From positions 9,057,134 through 9,121,133 of the forward strand of contig CM033401.1 of the NCBI GenBank assembly GCA_019426215.1: DNA of 64,000 nt. The letters are read 5' to 3'. The notes under the pieces were generated by a model, which was given only the letters and a program-made list of their open reading frames with translations, was not told the DNA's origin and made no database searches. The first letter of the stretch is position 1; each line of letters starts with the position of its first letter. A program made the translations under genes and the position numbers. This stretch comes from Buddleja alternifolia. Lineage: Eukaryota > Streptophyta > Magnoliopsida > Lamiales > Scrophulariaceae. Positions 22,512-32,678 of this stretch are shown in pieces.

Positions 22512-24118
22512 GATTCTTGTGGAACTATTCTTCCCTCTTTTCCAAACTTGGTCTTATTAATTGGAAAGTGGTTTGTCAACCACGGGAATCAAGAGGCCTT
22601 GGAATAAAAGATCTTTACACCCTTAACTATGCTTTTCTATTCAAATTGGGATGGCGCTTGGTAACTCAACCGGATTCTCTTTGGGCACAAGTTTTAAAAT
22701 TTAAATATTTCCGATCTGGTGAGTGCATCTCAGCTTTGGTTAAGCCACATCATAGTTGGAAGTGGAAGCAAATTTTGAAAATTATTCTTGAGTATGTGAA
22801 TAAACGACGATGGATGATAGGTAATGGACTTTCAATCAATGAGTGGCAGGACCACTGGGTTAGGACTAATCCGATCCAAGAATGTGTTCCCAACATTTTC
22901 CTTAACCTTCGTTGTCTTACGGTATCTAATCTTATTGACTGGCAACGAAAGAAATGGAATTTAGAAGCTGTAATTGAATTTTTCCCTTAAGAAATATTAA
23001 CAGATATTGACAGGTTCCCCATTCCTTTGCATTCTCGGAATGATAGCTTCATGTGGGGAGGCGATAGATCAGGAAAGTTTATTCTTAAATCTTTCTATCT
23101 AGGGATCCAAAACAAAGCTCAAGGTTTGAAATTTTTGGATCCCCCGTGGTTTACCCTTTGGAATTTAAAAATCATCCCTAGGGCAAGACTTTTCTTTTGG
23201 TGGGTGGCGCATGATGCTCTCCTCACTTTTAAATTCCTGTTTGACCGACATCGATTAGATTTGCCTTTGTGTTCATTGTGTCATGCAGGAGATGAAACTT
23301 ATGATCATCTTTTCTTCTATTGTGTTGTGTTCATTACGAGGTTAATCCTAGCTCTTTCCTCATTAAGCTGTATTCAATTAAGGACTTATTCCATAGAGGC
23401 ATGTTTGTTTATTCTCTGTGGGTCATTTGGCAAGCACATAATGATGTCGTTTTCAAAAACAAATCGGTCCATTGCACAAGTCTTTGGTACAAAATTTTGT
23501 CATTGACCCAACAGATGCCACAACCTCCAAAAAAGGAGCGTCAGCTTATTCATCTGCAATGGACTCCCCCACCGAATGGATTCACTAAGCTTCATACGGA
23601 TGGTTCCGCCCGAGGCAATCCAAATTCTGCTGGTATTGGTGATATCCTTAGGGGAGATCAGGGTCAATTTGTAGCAGCCTTTGCTGAGGGATATTAGAAC
23701 ACAGTCCAATAACTTAGCTAAATTATGGGCAATTCGTGAAGGACTACTAGTGTGTATCTCTTTGCAAATCACTAGAGAGATTATTGAAACTGACTCCAAA
23801 TTTGTGGTTTCTTGTCTTAACAGGGAGATCCAGGTCCTAGCGGAACATCAAGTTCTTTGCAACGATATATGGATGACCTTGACTAAATTTCAGCAGTACT
23901 CCGTCATCGCTTACTACCGAGAAACCAATGGCGCGGCGGATAGTTTAGCGAAATATGGTGTTAATTTAGGACTTGACTTCCAGTTGTATCTATCATCCCC
24001 AACTTTTCTTTCTGTTTTACTTTTTCAAGATGCCGTTGTTACTTTTAGCGGGTTAATTTCATGTAATGTAAATATTTCTCCAGTTTAGATTAATGAAGTT
24101 TCTCTTTTGTTAAAAAAA
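22512..24118 (+). pseudogene. L1-type LINE remnant, part 2: RT C-terminus, zinc-binding domain, RNase H
   Basis: The LINE resumes at the GATTC duplication. First comes the GLGIKDLYTLNYAFLFKLGW block (22590-22660). Then comes the RT-associated zinc-binding domain (WNLKIIPRARLFFWW near 23160, CSLCHAGDETYDHLFFYC near 23270-23320). A ribonuclease H of the plant LINE type follows: LHTDGSARGNPNSAGIG near 23590, ETDSKFVVSCL near 23785, ETNGAADSLAKYG near 23920. RNase H is split by a frameshift near 23690. The element ends at an A-rich tail at 24112-24146. It is part of the same insertion as the piece before 17445. Confidence 0.88.
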
Positions 24119-24146
24119 AAAAAGAAAAGAAAAGAAACCGTGGGAA

Positions 24147-24990
24147 GAGAAAATAATGAGAAGTAAAATAAGAAGGAAAATATTCCATTTTTTATACTAT
24201 TTAAAGTTTCATTAACTTTATAATTTTGTAATCAAAGCTATATTCTTTTTAGAGTTTGGTATATCCACCGTTTAATTTAAGGAGAAATTGTGTAACTCAT
24301 TATGTAGTACTAGTCCCGAAAAGCACATTAAATGTGTGTACAAAATATAAAATTTAATATGATTTTTTAAAATTAAATGTCATTAAGAAAATAGAGAAAT
24401 AACGTGCTAGAAGAGAGAAATCATAAATAACACTTCATTGTATTTAGTTTCATAGACCATCTAGTTATTATTATGACATATTACCAAAGCATATGAGGTG
24501 ACATTGTAACAACTATAGTGCATGAACACCCAAGTCACATAACAAATCTTTTTAATTATGACATACCCTAACTGTTTGTCAGACATTAAAAAATAAATAA
24601 GAAAAAACAGTTTTTCAAGATCCTCTTGAATTATGTTATGTATGCTAGACTTTGGACCACTATCAAACACTGTTTGATCAAGTGGTGTGGTGTTATTGTA
24701 AAAGACGTGCTCATCATCCTAATCCAATAGTCCCAATCTAGATATCAAGCACCGAGGGTGTTATTGTAAAATACACACTAATCATCATAAACCGACGGTG
24801 TATTGTGGTCCCGATCTAGCATAAAATCACCCCACGAAAACACATGAGGTGACATTATAACAACTCATTATAACAACTCAATCCCATTATGCATGAATAC
24901 CCAAGTCACACGATAATTTATCTTTTATCTTACTATTTGTCAGACAACAACACAATTCTCTGCGCATATCTTCATGATCAATTATATATA
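24147..24990. other. AT-rich sequence with a direct repeat of about 120 bp
   Basis: A segment around 24488-24585 (CATATGAGGTGACATTGTAA through TTTGTCAGACA) recurs diverged at about 24841-24945. A CTAGT end with a CACATTTAATGTG hairpin at 24309-24345 looks like another inverted Helitron 3' end, but no matching 5' end was found. Confidence 0.5.
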
Positions 24991-25307
24991 CTAGTTGTGT
25001 TGGCGCACTCGACATGTGCTTAATAAATGAAAATTTTCAAATAAAAAATGATTAATTTATAATTATCACGTGTGAATATTTTCTTATTTTATTGTTTTAC
25101 TTCATTAGAAAATTTTTAGGAGAAAAAATGAGAAAATATGACGAGAGAAAAAAAGTAAAATTTTATGAATACGTGATGATAAGAGAGAATAGTGGGAAAA
25201 AAACTACTTAAATTTTTTTTTTAAGTTAGGAGTAATTTAGTAATTATATTTTAAAACGCACCAAAAATAAATTTTTAGGGCACTGATGCATTATAATAAA
25301 GTACAGA
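24991..25307 (-). mobile_element. Small non-autonomous Helitron
   Basis: On the minus strand it starts with TCTGTACTTTATTATAA at 25307 and ends with CTAG at 24991. It is inserted between A and T as Helitrons are (host A at 25308, host T at 24990 in that orientation). A GCAC...GTGC hairpin lies just before the CTAG end. It has no inverted terminal repeats and no coding capacity. The interior shares phrases (TTTTTGGTGYG, ATTACTAAATTA) with the Helitron at 27545-27884. Confidence 0.75.
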
Positions 25308-25308
25308 T

Positions 25309-25723
25309 CAGTGACGGATCTAGGAATTTAGGTCAGTGGGGGCACTAGAGATGGAGCCAGCCAAATAGACGAAGGATTTGAGAGGGGTGCGGAGGGGCTT
25401 GCCCCAGCGGTATGGTACGCTATATTTATGGGGAAAAATATAATAAGGAACTAGGTTCAATTACAACTTTTGACATACTTTATACTCGTATACCTCTTTT
25501 GTTAAATCCAGGATTTTGAGGTTTTTTTTTGGGAGGGGGGGGGGGACGAACTCAAAGTAAAGGGAGAAAACGTGATATTTTTCGATCTTGAGGGGGGACC
25601 TTTGAAAATTTGAGTGGGGGCACTAATGTAATTTACAAATTAAAACAAGAAAATAAGTATATATTAAAAAAATGAGTGGGGACACTGCCCCTCCCCCCCT
25701 GGATACACATGCGTCCGCCCGTG
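25309..25723. mobile_element. hAT-like MITE inserted at a Helitron end
   Basis: A perfect 8-bp duplication, GTACAGAT, flanks it (25301-25308 and 25724-25731). The ends are CAGTGACGGATC and the reverse complement CACGGGCGGACG, of the CAGTGGCGGA class of hAT termini. The interior has G-runs (GTGGGGGCAC, a run of 11 G near 25530). The left duplication overlaps the first bases of the neighbouring Helitron, so the hAT arrived later. Confidence 0.85.
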
Positions 25724-25731
25724 GTACAGAT

Positions 25732-26190
25732 GATAAATAATGAGAGTTTTGAATTGTGACTATGGTGCCGTAATTTTCCCAATTAGGGTGTTCACTTTTT
25801 TTCACCCTATTTAAATTCTTTTAGTTCGATCCATTATTAAGGTTGTAAATGAGTAGAGTTGAGCTAAATAAGTTGTTCAATGTTGTTTGAATTAGTATCG
25901 ATCGCCATATTTTGTGTTTGAGTTTGATTTGATTGTTAATCGAGTTGAGCTTTAACGAGCCAAACACGAGTCGAACTTGAATAGCTTGATTTTTTGTACA
26001 TATATTATTATTATTATTATTATTATTATTTTATTTTACTAATCCAATCGAATTCGAGCCAAACTTCAAAACTTATAAAAAAAAAAAAGGTTTTTCAAGT
26101 TTGGTTTGATATGTTAACAAAGTTCGCTCAAAAAAACTTTTAGCGATCGATCTTAAATCAAGTATCGAATAGTTTGGTCCGTCCTTTATC
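25732..26190. repeat. Old CGAG-type repeat and an (ATT)n microsatellite
   Basis: From about 25846 the sequence is a diverged copy of the repeat at 10850-11210. An (ATT)n tract lies at about 26000-26030. No coding content. Confidence 0.55.
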
Positions 26191-26305
26191 GCTACTCATT
26201 ATTATCTAATAATTGGCAGAAAAATGATTTTTCGCTTCCATTTTGTTAGTTTTATTTTTCTTGGGCACTCTTTCCCAAAATAAACAAGATGACATCCAGA
26301 AGAGG

Positions 26306-26482
26306 TAAAATTCTTGTATATACTCGGTGTGGGACCCAAATGCATACATGAAGACACAACAAAAATAATAAAAAAATGTATATTCAATATAAAAATAAGT
26401 CAAATATTTTTTATTTTATTTTTTATTGTATCTTGGTGCATGCATCTGAGTCTCACACCGGGTGTATTCAAGAATTTTCCCA
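26306..26482. mobile_element. Hairpin MITE-like element
   Basis: The left arm, AAATTCTTGTATATACTCGG then TGTGGGACCCA, pairs with the right arm ending in CACCGGGTGTATTCAAGAATTTT over about 75 bp. The centre is AT-rich. No duplication could be assigned. Confidence 0.65.
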
Positions 26483-27544
26483 TCATTTTCACTATCAGTA
26501 CGTTCAAGTTGGGCTTTTTAAATCAACAGGGATCTGTAGCTTTAACCTCTTCTCTAAACTCCAAAAATGGGCCAGAACGCATTGAGCCCGACCTGGGCTA
26601 ATTCTGGCCCAGTGCGTTAGGCTTATTAGAGTTATGTGAAAATTGCTAAAGCCCCTTTAAAATAAACTTTCTTCTTTATATTTATAAATTCTAAATACCG
26701 TATTTGATATTAAATTTGAAGTATCTGATAGGTATTGGATACTAGGAACAATATTTTTTAAGAGTATACAATAGTTTTTTGGGCTAAAATAGGAAAAGAG
26801 CTAAAAAATTTGGCCTTTTGTTAAAAATTAAAACTTAAAGGTTAAATAAATAATCAAAATTTAAAGAAACTAGACAAATTTTTATTGATGTCAGTGAATC
26901 AATTGAATTGAACTTTTTAAATATGTTATGCATGCATATGCATACACATATCCTTAAATATTAAAACTTGATGTATTTCATATATATGTCGTATTACTTT
27001 TGTATCCGTGTATCGTAGATATAAACTAATAGGATCTATCAGTTCATTAATTTTTAAGAATATTTTCTTGATATAATCATTAATCTGTAACTGCAACCCT
27101 ACGATAGTATAATGGTATAAAGCATGCCAAGTGGGCTTATATCGACCTATCTTTTCGTTTATGCTTATGGAAGCAGAATTAATTAGGTATCCTTTTGGGA
27201 AAATTAATAATTTATGACTAAAGTTTCGAATATTAATATGCTTATATTGTTTAATATTATTTATTCAGAGAAAAATATGATTAGTTGAATTATAAAATTA
27301 TTATGCATGAAAACAATAATTAAGTTGATAAGTCAACTTCGTTAACATATAATTTTGAGTTGCACCATTTCATCCTTTTGAAAAAGTATATGAGAAACAT
27401 TGCTCTTTAATTATTAATTGATTCCTAGACAAAGTTAGATAAGATTTGAAAAATCGATTTTCTTGTACCTGAAAATGACACGAGTTTTAATAAAATTTAA
27501 TTTATGTCATGCAATGAAACACGATAGTTATGCACTAGTTATCA
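26483..27544. other. AT-rich sequence, no gene seen
   Basis: No recognisable transposon end, RNA or coding frame was found in this stretch. Confidence 0.35.
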
Positions 27545-27884
27545 TCTATACTCTTTTATAAAACACCACCATCCTAGAGTAACTGTTTTTGGTGTGTTTT
27601 GGAGTGTCATTACTAAATTATCCCCAATTTTAAAAGTATTTTTTAGATAATTTTTTTTCAATCTTTTCTCTCTTATAATTATATTACCTATCTCAACTTC
27701 TCCTACATTCTCTCTCACTCACTATCTCTCCTATGTCATATTTTCTTTTCTTTTTTTCACCTAAATTTTTTAATACTTTATTCAACTCATTTCTATTTAT
27801 TTACAAAACCTCACATAAAATGCTGAAAAATTAATGGATTTTTTATTTACTCAGCACACACATCGAGTGTGCTCACTCAACTAG
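27545..27884 (+). mobile_element. Small non-autonomous Helitron
   Basis: It begins TCTATACTCTTTTATAAAAC after a host A (27544) and ends CTAG before a host T (27885). A perfect 6-bp hairpin, GCACAC...GTGTGC, lies at 27854-27872, about 9 bp before the end. There is no target duplication and no inverted ends, as expected for Helitrons. At 340 bp it encodes nothing and must have relied on a Rep/helicase in trans. Confidence 0.8.
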
Positions 27885-27885
27885 T

Positions 27886-28728
27886 ATGAATTAAACAACA
27901 AGAAGTTATAAGTGTCACATTTTTATTGATATTTAATTATTTTAATCATATCATTATTGTTATCCGTGATCATTGACTCCCGGACAAAATAAAAACGAGA
28001 GAAAGAAAATTGTATCACGTTGAAAATTGTTATCCATAAATGGCTTTCATATTGAAAAAACAATTATAGAGATTAAAAAAAGTGATCTTGGAGAATCCAA
28101 GGGTTCGAGTTCCGGGACAATTAACTGTTTATTCGATTACATAAATAATTGTAATCATCTCGCGATTTTTTTCTAACAATTTCCACTAAATGCTAAGCCA
28201 AAGAAAAAGAGAAGCAAAAAAAAAAAATACTTTACGTCGAGGGAGATGAGATTAATTAATTTGAATAAATGTGTAATTTGGTTATCACATTATTTTCATT
28301 TATATAAACATCACTATCATAATTCTTGGTCGTAATCTTAAAGGGGGGCTTCACATTGACACATTCTAGATTTGCATACTTTTCAATTCAATACGTTTTA
28401 GTCAAATTATAGGGACATTTTCAAAGATTGAAAATTGAAGGTAAATCTATATTTATGAATTTCTTAATCTTGACCATATGCTTTCGACTTCAAGAATAGC
28501 ACATTCATCTTCTTTTCTTACTAATTATAACCCCCCTTAAGTCACAAATTTCCAACTCAATATTCAAATATTAGTTTCATTAATTAAAACCTTATTTTAA
28601 TAAGAAATCCATTTGACAAATTCATCATCACAAAAGCAAGATCTTTTCTCCCATTTGAATAACATATTCAAAAGCATTTGCGTAGCTATATTGCCAAAAA
28701 AATATTAATAATTAATTTATATCAAAGT
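27886..28728. other. AT-rich sequence, no gene seen
   Basis: No paired transposon ends or coding signals were noticed. Confidence 0.35.
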
Positions 28729-28741
28729 TGTCACCAATGTA

Positions 28742-28943
28742 CCCAAGACGTGTTGGTCTAGTGATATCTATCTTCCACTTTATGCGAGAGGTCCTGTGTT
28801 CGAATCTAGGCCGCCACAAGTTGTGGCTCTTTCCTCCTTTATGGAGCTAGATAGAGTTTTTATGGCTCAAGATAATAACTATCAACCCGGGTTTGTCGCG
28901 CTAGATATCCCCTCCCTCTTGAATTTTTTTTTAAAAAAAAAAC
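28742..28943 (+). mobile_element. tRNA-derived SINE
   Basis: An A box (TGGTCTAGTG, about 28754) and a B box (TGTTCGAATC, about 28796) lie about 40 bp apart in a tRNA-like head. A body and a T-run/A-run tail near 28925-28942 follow. A 13-bp perfect target duplication, TGTCACCAATGTA, flanks it (28729-28741 and 28944-28956). The family differs from the Au SINE at 4717-4903. Confidence 0.88.
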
Positions 28944-28956
28944 TGTCACCAATGTA

Positions 28957-29694
28957 AATACTTTTTAATTTATGGCATGATTGACTGTGTTGATTTAGCA
29001 ACAATTTATGTTTTAAATGAAAATGTCAGTAATATTAATTTATAGTATGTTAGTTTTTACTGAGTCAATCGTTAATTTTGTCGATAGTAAAAACTGAATA
29101 TATTGCAACTATTAAACTTGCCAAACTTATTATGTGACGAAACAAGAAAAATTATCGCTCGATGTATGTCATTATATTCACAACTTCAATATTATTACCT
29201 GACATCTTATCACTAATATGTTTCTTATAATTAATGCTAAGCAACCTAATCTCCTTAATCCCACTGAAAAATTAAATTATTTTATTTTGTGTAGGGTTAG
29301 ATCAAAGATTCTGATGGGAAAAAGATATGACCAAAAAAAAAAAAAGTTTGAACAATAAATCACTAATTAAGTTAGACCATTTAAAGCAAAGAAAATGTTT
29401 TCTCAATATTTTATTTTGCTAAATTCAAGGTCAAAAAATAGCGTCGACATAGGGAAATGAAAAAAAATATTATTTAAAGCATCAAAATTATTCTAGCGGT
29501 GCATATTGTTCGAAACACAAAAGTTCCTAGAATGAAAGGAATAGTATATTATTGAATTGATTCTCACTTTTACATATATATATATATAGGCCTCAAGGCA
29601 CTATAGTTAAGCTAATGGGGGCCATATTTTGATGGCTTCACTAGGTAGCTACAATTCTCCATCTTTTTTGACTAAAAACTAAGTACACAAGAAG
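28957..29694. other. AT-rich sequence, no gene seen
   Basis: Apart from a short (AT)n tract near 29573-29588, nothing was recognised. Confidence 0.35.
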
Positions 29695-29703
29695 ATAATA
29701 TCA

Positions 29704-29838
29704 CGTGTAATTTTATGGGTCTCGGTCCACTTTTTATTATAGGATCTGGGGTAATTTAATAAATTACCCTTTTATTGGAAAATCCTATGGTGAAAAGTGA
29801 ACCGGGATCAATGGTCTCAATCCACCATAGAATCACCC
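29704..29838. mobile_element. Small Mutator-like MITE
   Basis: The ends pair imperfectly: ATTTTATGGGTCTCGGTCCAC on the left against GTGAACCGGGATCAATGGTC and ATAGAAT on the right. A 9-bp duplication with one mismatch flanks it (ATAATATCA at 29695-29703, ATAATATGA at 29839-29847). The left arm has lost about 15 bp relative to the right. Confidence 0.6.
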
Positions 29839-29847
29839 ATAATATGA

Positions 29848-32052
29848 CAGCAAAATTTCTCATTTTTTAGAATGGCTCAAGTTGCTCGTCATGTCTTATT
29901 AGTTTGGATACTAGTATAATAAATATAACCACCTTAGTATTATTGGGAACCTTTTTATAACATATGTATGGTCTCTGATTGTACATAAATTGTTGCCATT
30001 TGCCAATGAGTTTTTCAAACAAGTGTTTTGCCAAAAAGTTTTTGTCTACGCATGATTTGGTCGAACCCAATCAATTATGTTACAAAGTGTCAGTTTAGAT
30101 TTGATCAAATTGAATACGAATGTGTCTCACATTATAATTTATATTTTACAGTGCGATACAATTGTTTAATAATAATAATTAACGATAGTCTCTAGGAGCA
30201 TTCTTCTACCACATATGTTATGCACGAAAGTGATATTCAAGGAGCATCATTTTTCTAACTAGACAGACACATGCTCTATAGGAATATCACATATTACTAT
30301 AACGAATGAGATTCAGGAGTCTTCCGACTTGATTCCCGCTAAAACTACAATAATTTGTATATGATAGACTCCTCGTCTATCTCAGTATTTAAATAATTGT
30401 GATTATTTTACCACTATATTCCATAAATTTCTAAGAATGACTCACCATACACGTGTTGTACATTTGACGATCGAGTGCATATCACATAGATATTCAATTA
30501 TCATAGGTGATTTTGTAATATAATGGAACTACTAGTACTTGTTTGGTCCTCCACATTACTCGATCACCTCCACCACACCTCACTCCAAATTAATGAGAAG
30601 AAAGTTCAAAAGGTAATAGAGATTGAAAAGAATAGATGTTGATTGACAAGAACTTTACATATTGTCTAGTACTAAAGGAGGGGCTAGGGATAAATGGTTT
30701 TAAAGTGTTTGGTGTTATGGGTAATTCTGCAGTAGATCGGGAGAAACATTCTCGATGCATTTTTTACCGTACAAATATTCAGAGTGACGTGGTTTACACA
30801 GGGTAGGTGGGTATAAAAACTACCCCATTCATTTTGAATGTGTGGTGTAAAACGGACCGGGAGCAATACTCCCGGCCCACCTTAGAATTTTCCTTATTTT
30901 GCCTTTGTAGTGCATTACTTGAATTTAACCAGAAATTCAAAGGCAAGAAATGACTTCCCAACTAGAGTTAATAGTGGATATATAATTGAAGAACATCTCA
31001 TCATCATCACATCATAAAATAGGTGATATGTTGCAGCTCTTGTCTATATAGTCACTTGGACAATTATATTAAATACCTTGGCCCGATGGTTTAGCGATGA
31101 GTCATCTAGCTGTTCACTGGAATATTATGAGCATGGGGGCTACTTATAATGCTTGTTTTAGTGAGGAATAATGCTTATTTCCTAGAAAATTGGTAGGACC
31201 GTGGTGATCAATTTGAATTATATGTTGTTTTTTAACGAAAAGAACATTGCGTAATAGTAATAATCCCTTTGTTTTGTTGGGGTAGTCATTACGGATTTTA
31301 CTCAATTCAACAATTTTTTTTTTTTAAAAAAGGGGGAAATTAAATGAATTTCTTTAAGAACAAAAGGTTCAAAGTAATACTCATTTGATATTTATTTAAA
31401 TCAGATTATGAGTTGTTGAATGAAATATGTAATAATATTATCATGTAACATGATGGCACGACCCTTCGTTAATTTAATAGTTCACGCGATTCGTTCAAAA
31501 AGTACTCAAGTGGGTAACATTTCATGAACAACAATTAAGTAGATGTCTTGAGTCCTAAGTCTCACTTAGGTACATTTAATGTCTACTTCAATACTTAGTT
31601 TGGTTTAATAATTAATTGTTAACCTTTTAATATCTAATTATTTGCAGCGCATGATTAATTAATTTGCAAGCCACGAAGTTTATATATGAGAACTTACAAG
31701 TTACAAGTAGGAAAAATAAAATATTTTCACTTTATCAATAGTTATCTACCTAACCCAATACGGAGATCCCTATCTGAATGCGTCGGATCTTGTTTATATT
31801 TACTTGTCCAAATCCATTTAAGAATGTTAAAGATGTCATCATATTCTAATTGCAGTCTGAAGTGGAAAACTGCAATTAAAAAGAAGCTCAAATTTGGTTA
31901 ATATGGCATATGACATCAACAAACTATAAAACAAAACAAAGACCTACAAAAAAATCAAATAAAACACATGATGTCATAAAATTTTCCTCTCTATGGATGT
32001 GTAACACAAAAATAGTACTTGTCAATAAAATCTAACTCAATTATGATATGCT
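29848..32052. other. Intergenic, with one possible hairpin element near 30720-30893
   Basis: At 30720-30893, AATTCTGCAGTAGATCGGGAG and the inverted CTCCCGGCCCACCTTAGAATT pair imperfectly, suggesting an old MITE. No duplication was found. Around 31080-31150 there is a weak A-box-like patch without a B box. No gene seen. Confidence 0.4.
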
Positions 32053-32057
32053 TTAAA

Positions 32058-32541
32058 TGTTGAAAAAATGGCTCTTTCAAAAGAAGAGCAAAGAATCCCA
32101 CATAGGAAAACATTAGAAGTGATGGGCTCATTTGTTGTATAAAAGGAGCCCACCTCTTCACTTTGAAAAACATCCCAAATTGCCTAAGTCTTTTAGCAAT
32201 TTCTTCTTTCTTCCTCTATAGTTTGTAATAGTTTCACTTTAGTCCTTTAGTGAAATATTTTGGTGGGGTCCGAGGACGTAGGCTAAATTAGCCGAACCTC
32301 GTTAAATTTGGTGTTCTTTATTTTGTGCTATTCTTCAAGTAGCCATTGTTAGTTATAGTTGTAGTGTTATATTGTGCTATTAAATTCGTCTAGTTAATTC
32401 TGTCTAGGAGGTTGGGTTTTAAGCGCGACCGTTGTGACGCCTCCAATCTTTCCTGGGAATTAAATCTAGTGTGGTTTTCTAGTACAATATTTCCCTTGCT
32501 ATTTCTATATTTGGTGGAATATGACTCTGAGTTCCACAACA
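32058..32541 (+). repeat. 5' LTR with TATA box
   Basis: It begins TGTTGAAA and ends CACAACA. A TATAAAAG box at 32138-32145 marks the U3 promoter, so transcription should start roughly 30 bp downstream. Confidence 0.93.
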
Positions 32542-32543
32542 AG

Positions 32544-32555
32544 TGGTATCAGAGC
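32544..32555 (+). other. Primer-binding site (initiator Met tRNA)
   Basis: TGGTATCAGAGC, two bases after the 5' LTR, is the standard plant LTR-element primer site. Confidence 0.92.
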
Positions 32556-32678
32556 TCGGGTATTCTGAGTATGCTCTGTGGTCGCAGTTTAATCTGATCT
32601 TCCACATCAGAAAAGTTTTCCCGGGCTATTTGGCTTTCGCATTTGGAGGGCTATTGAAGAATAATTTGTAAACCAAAA

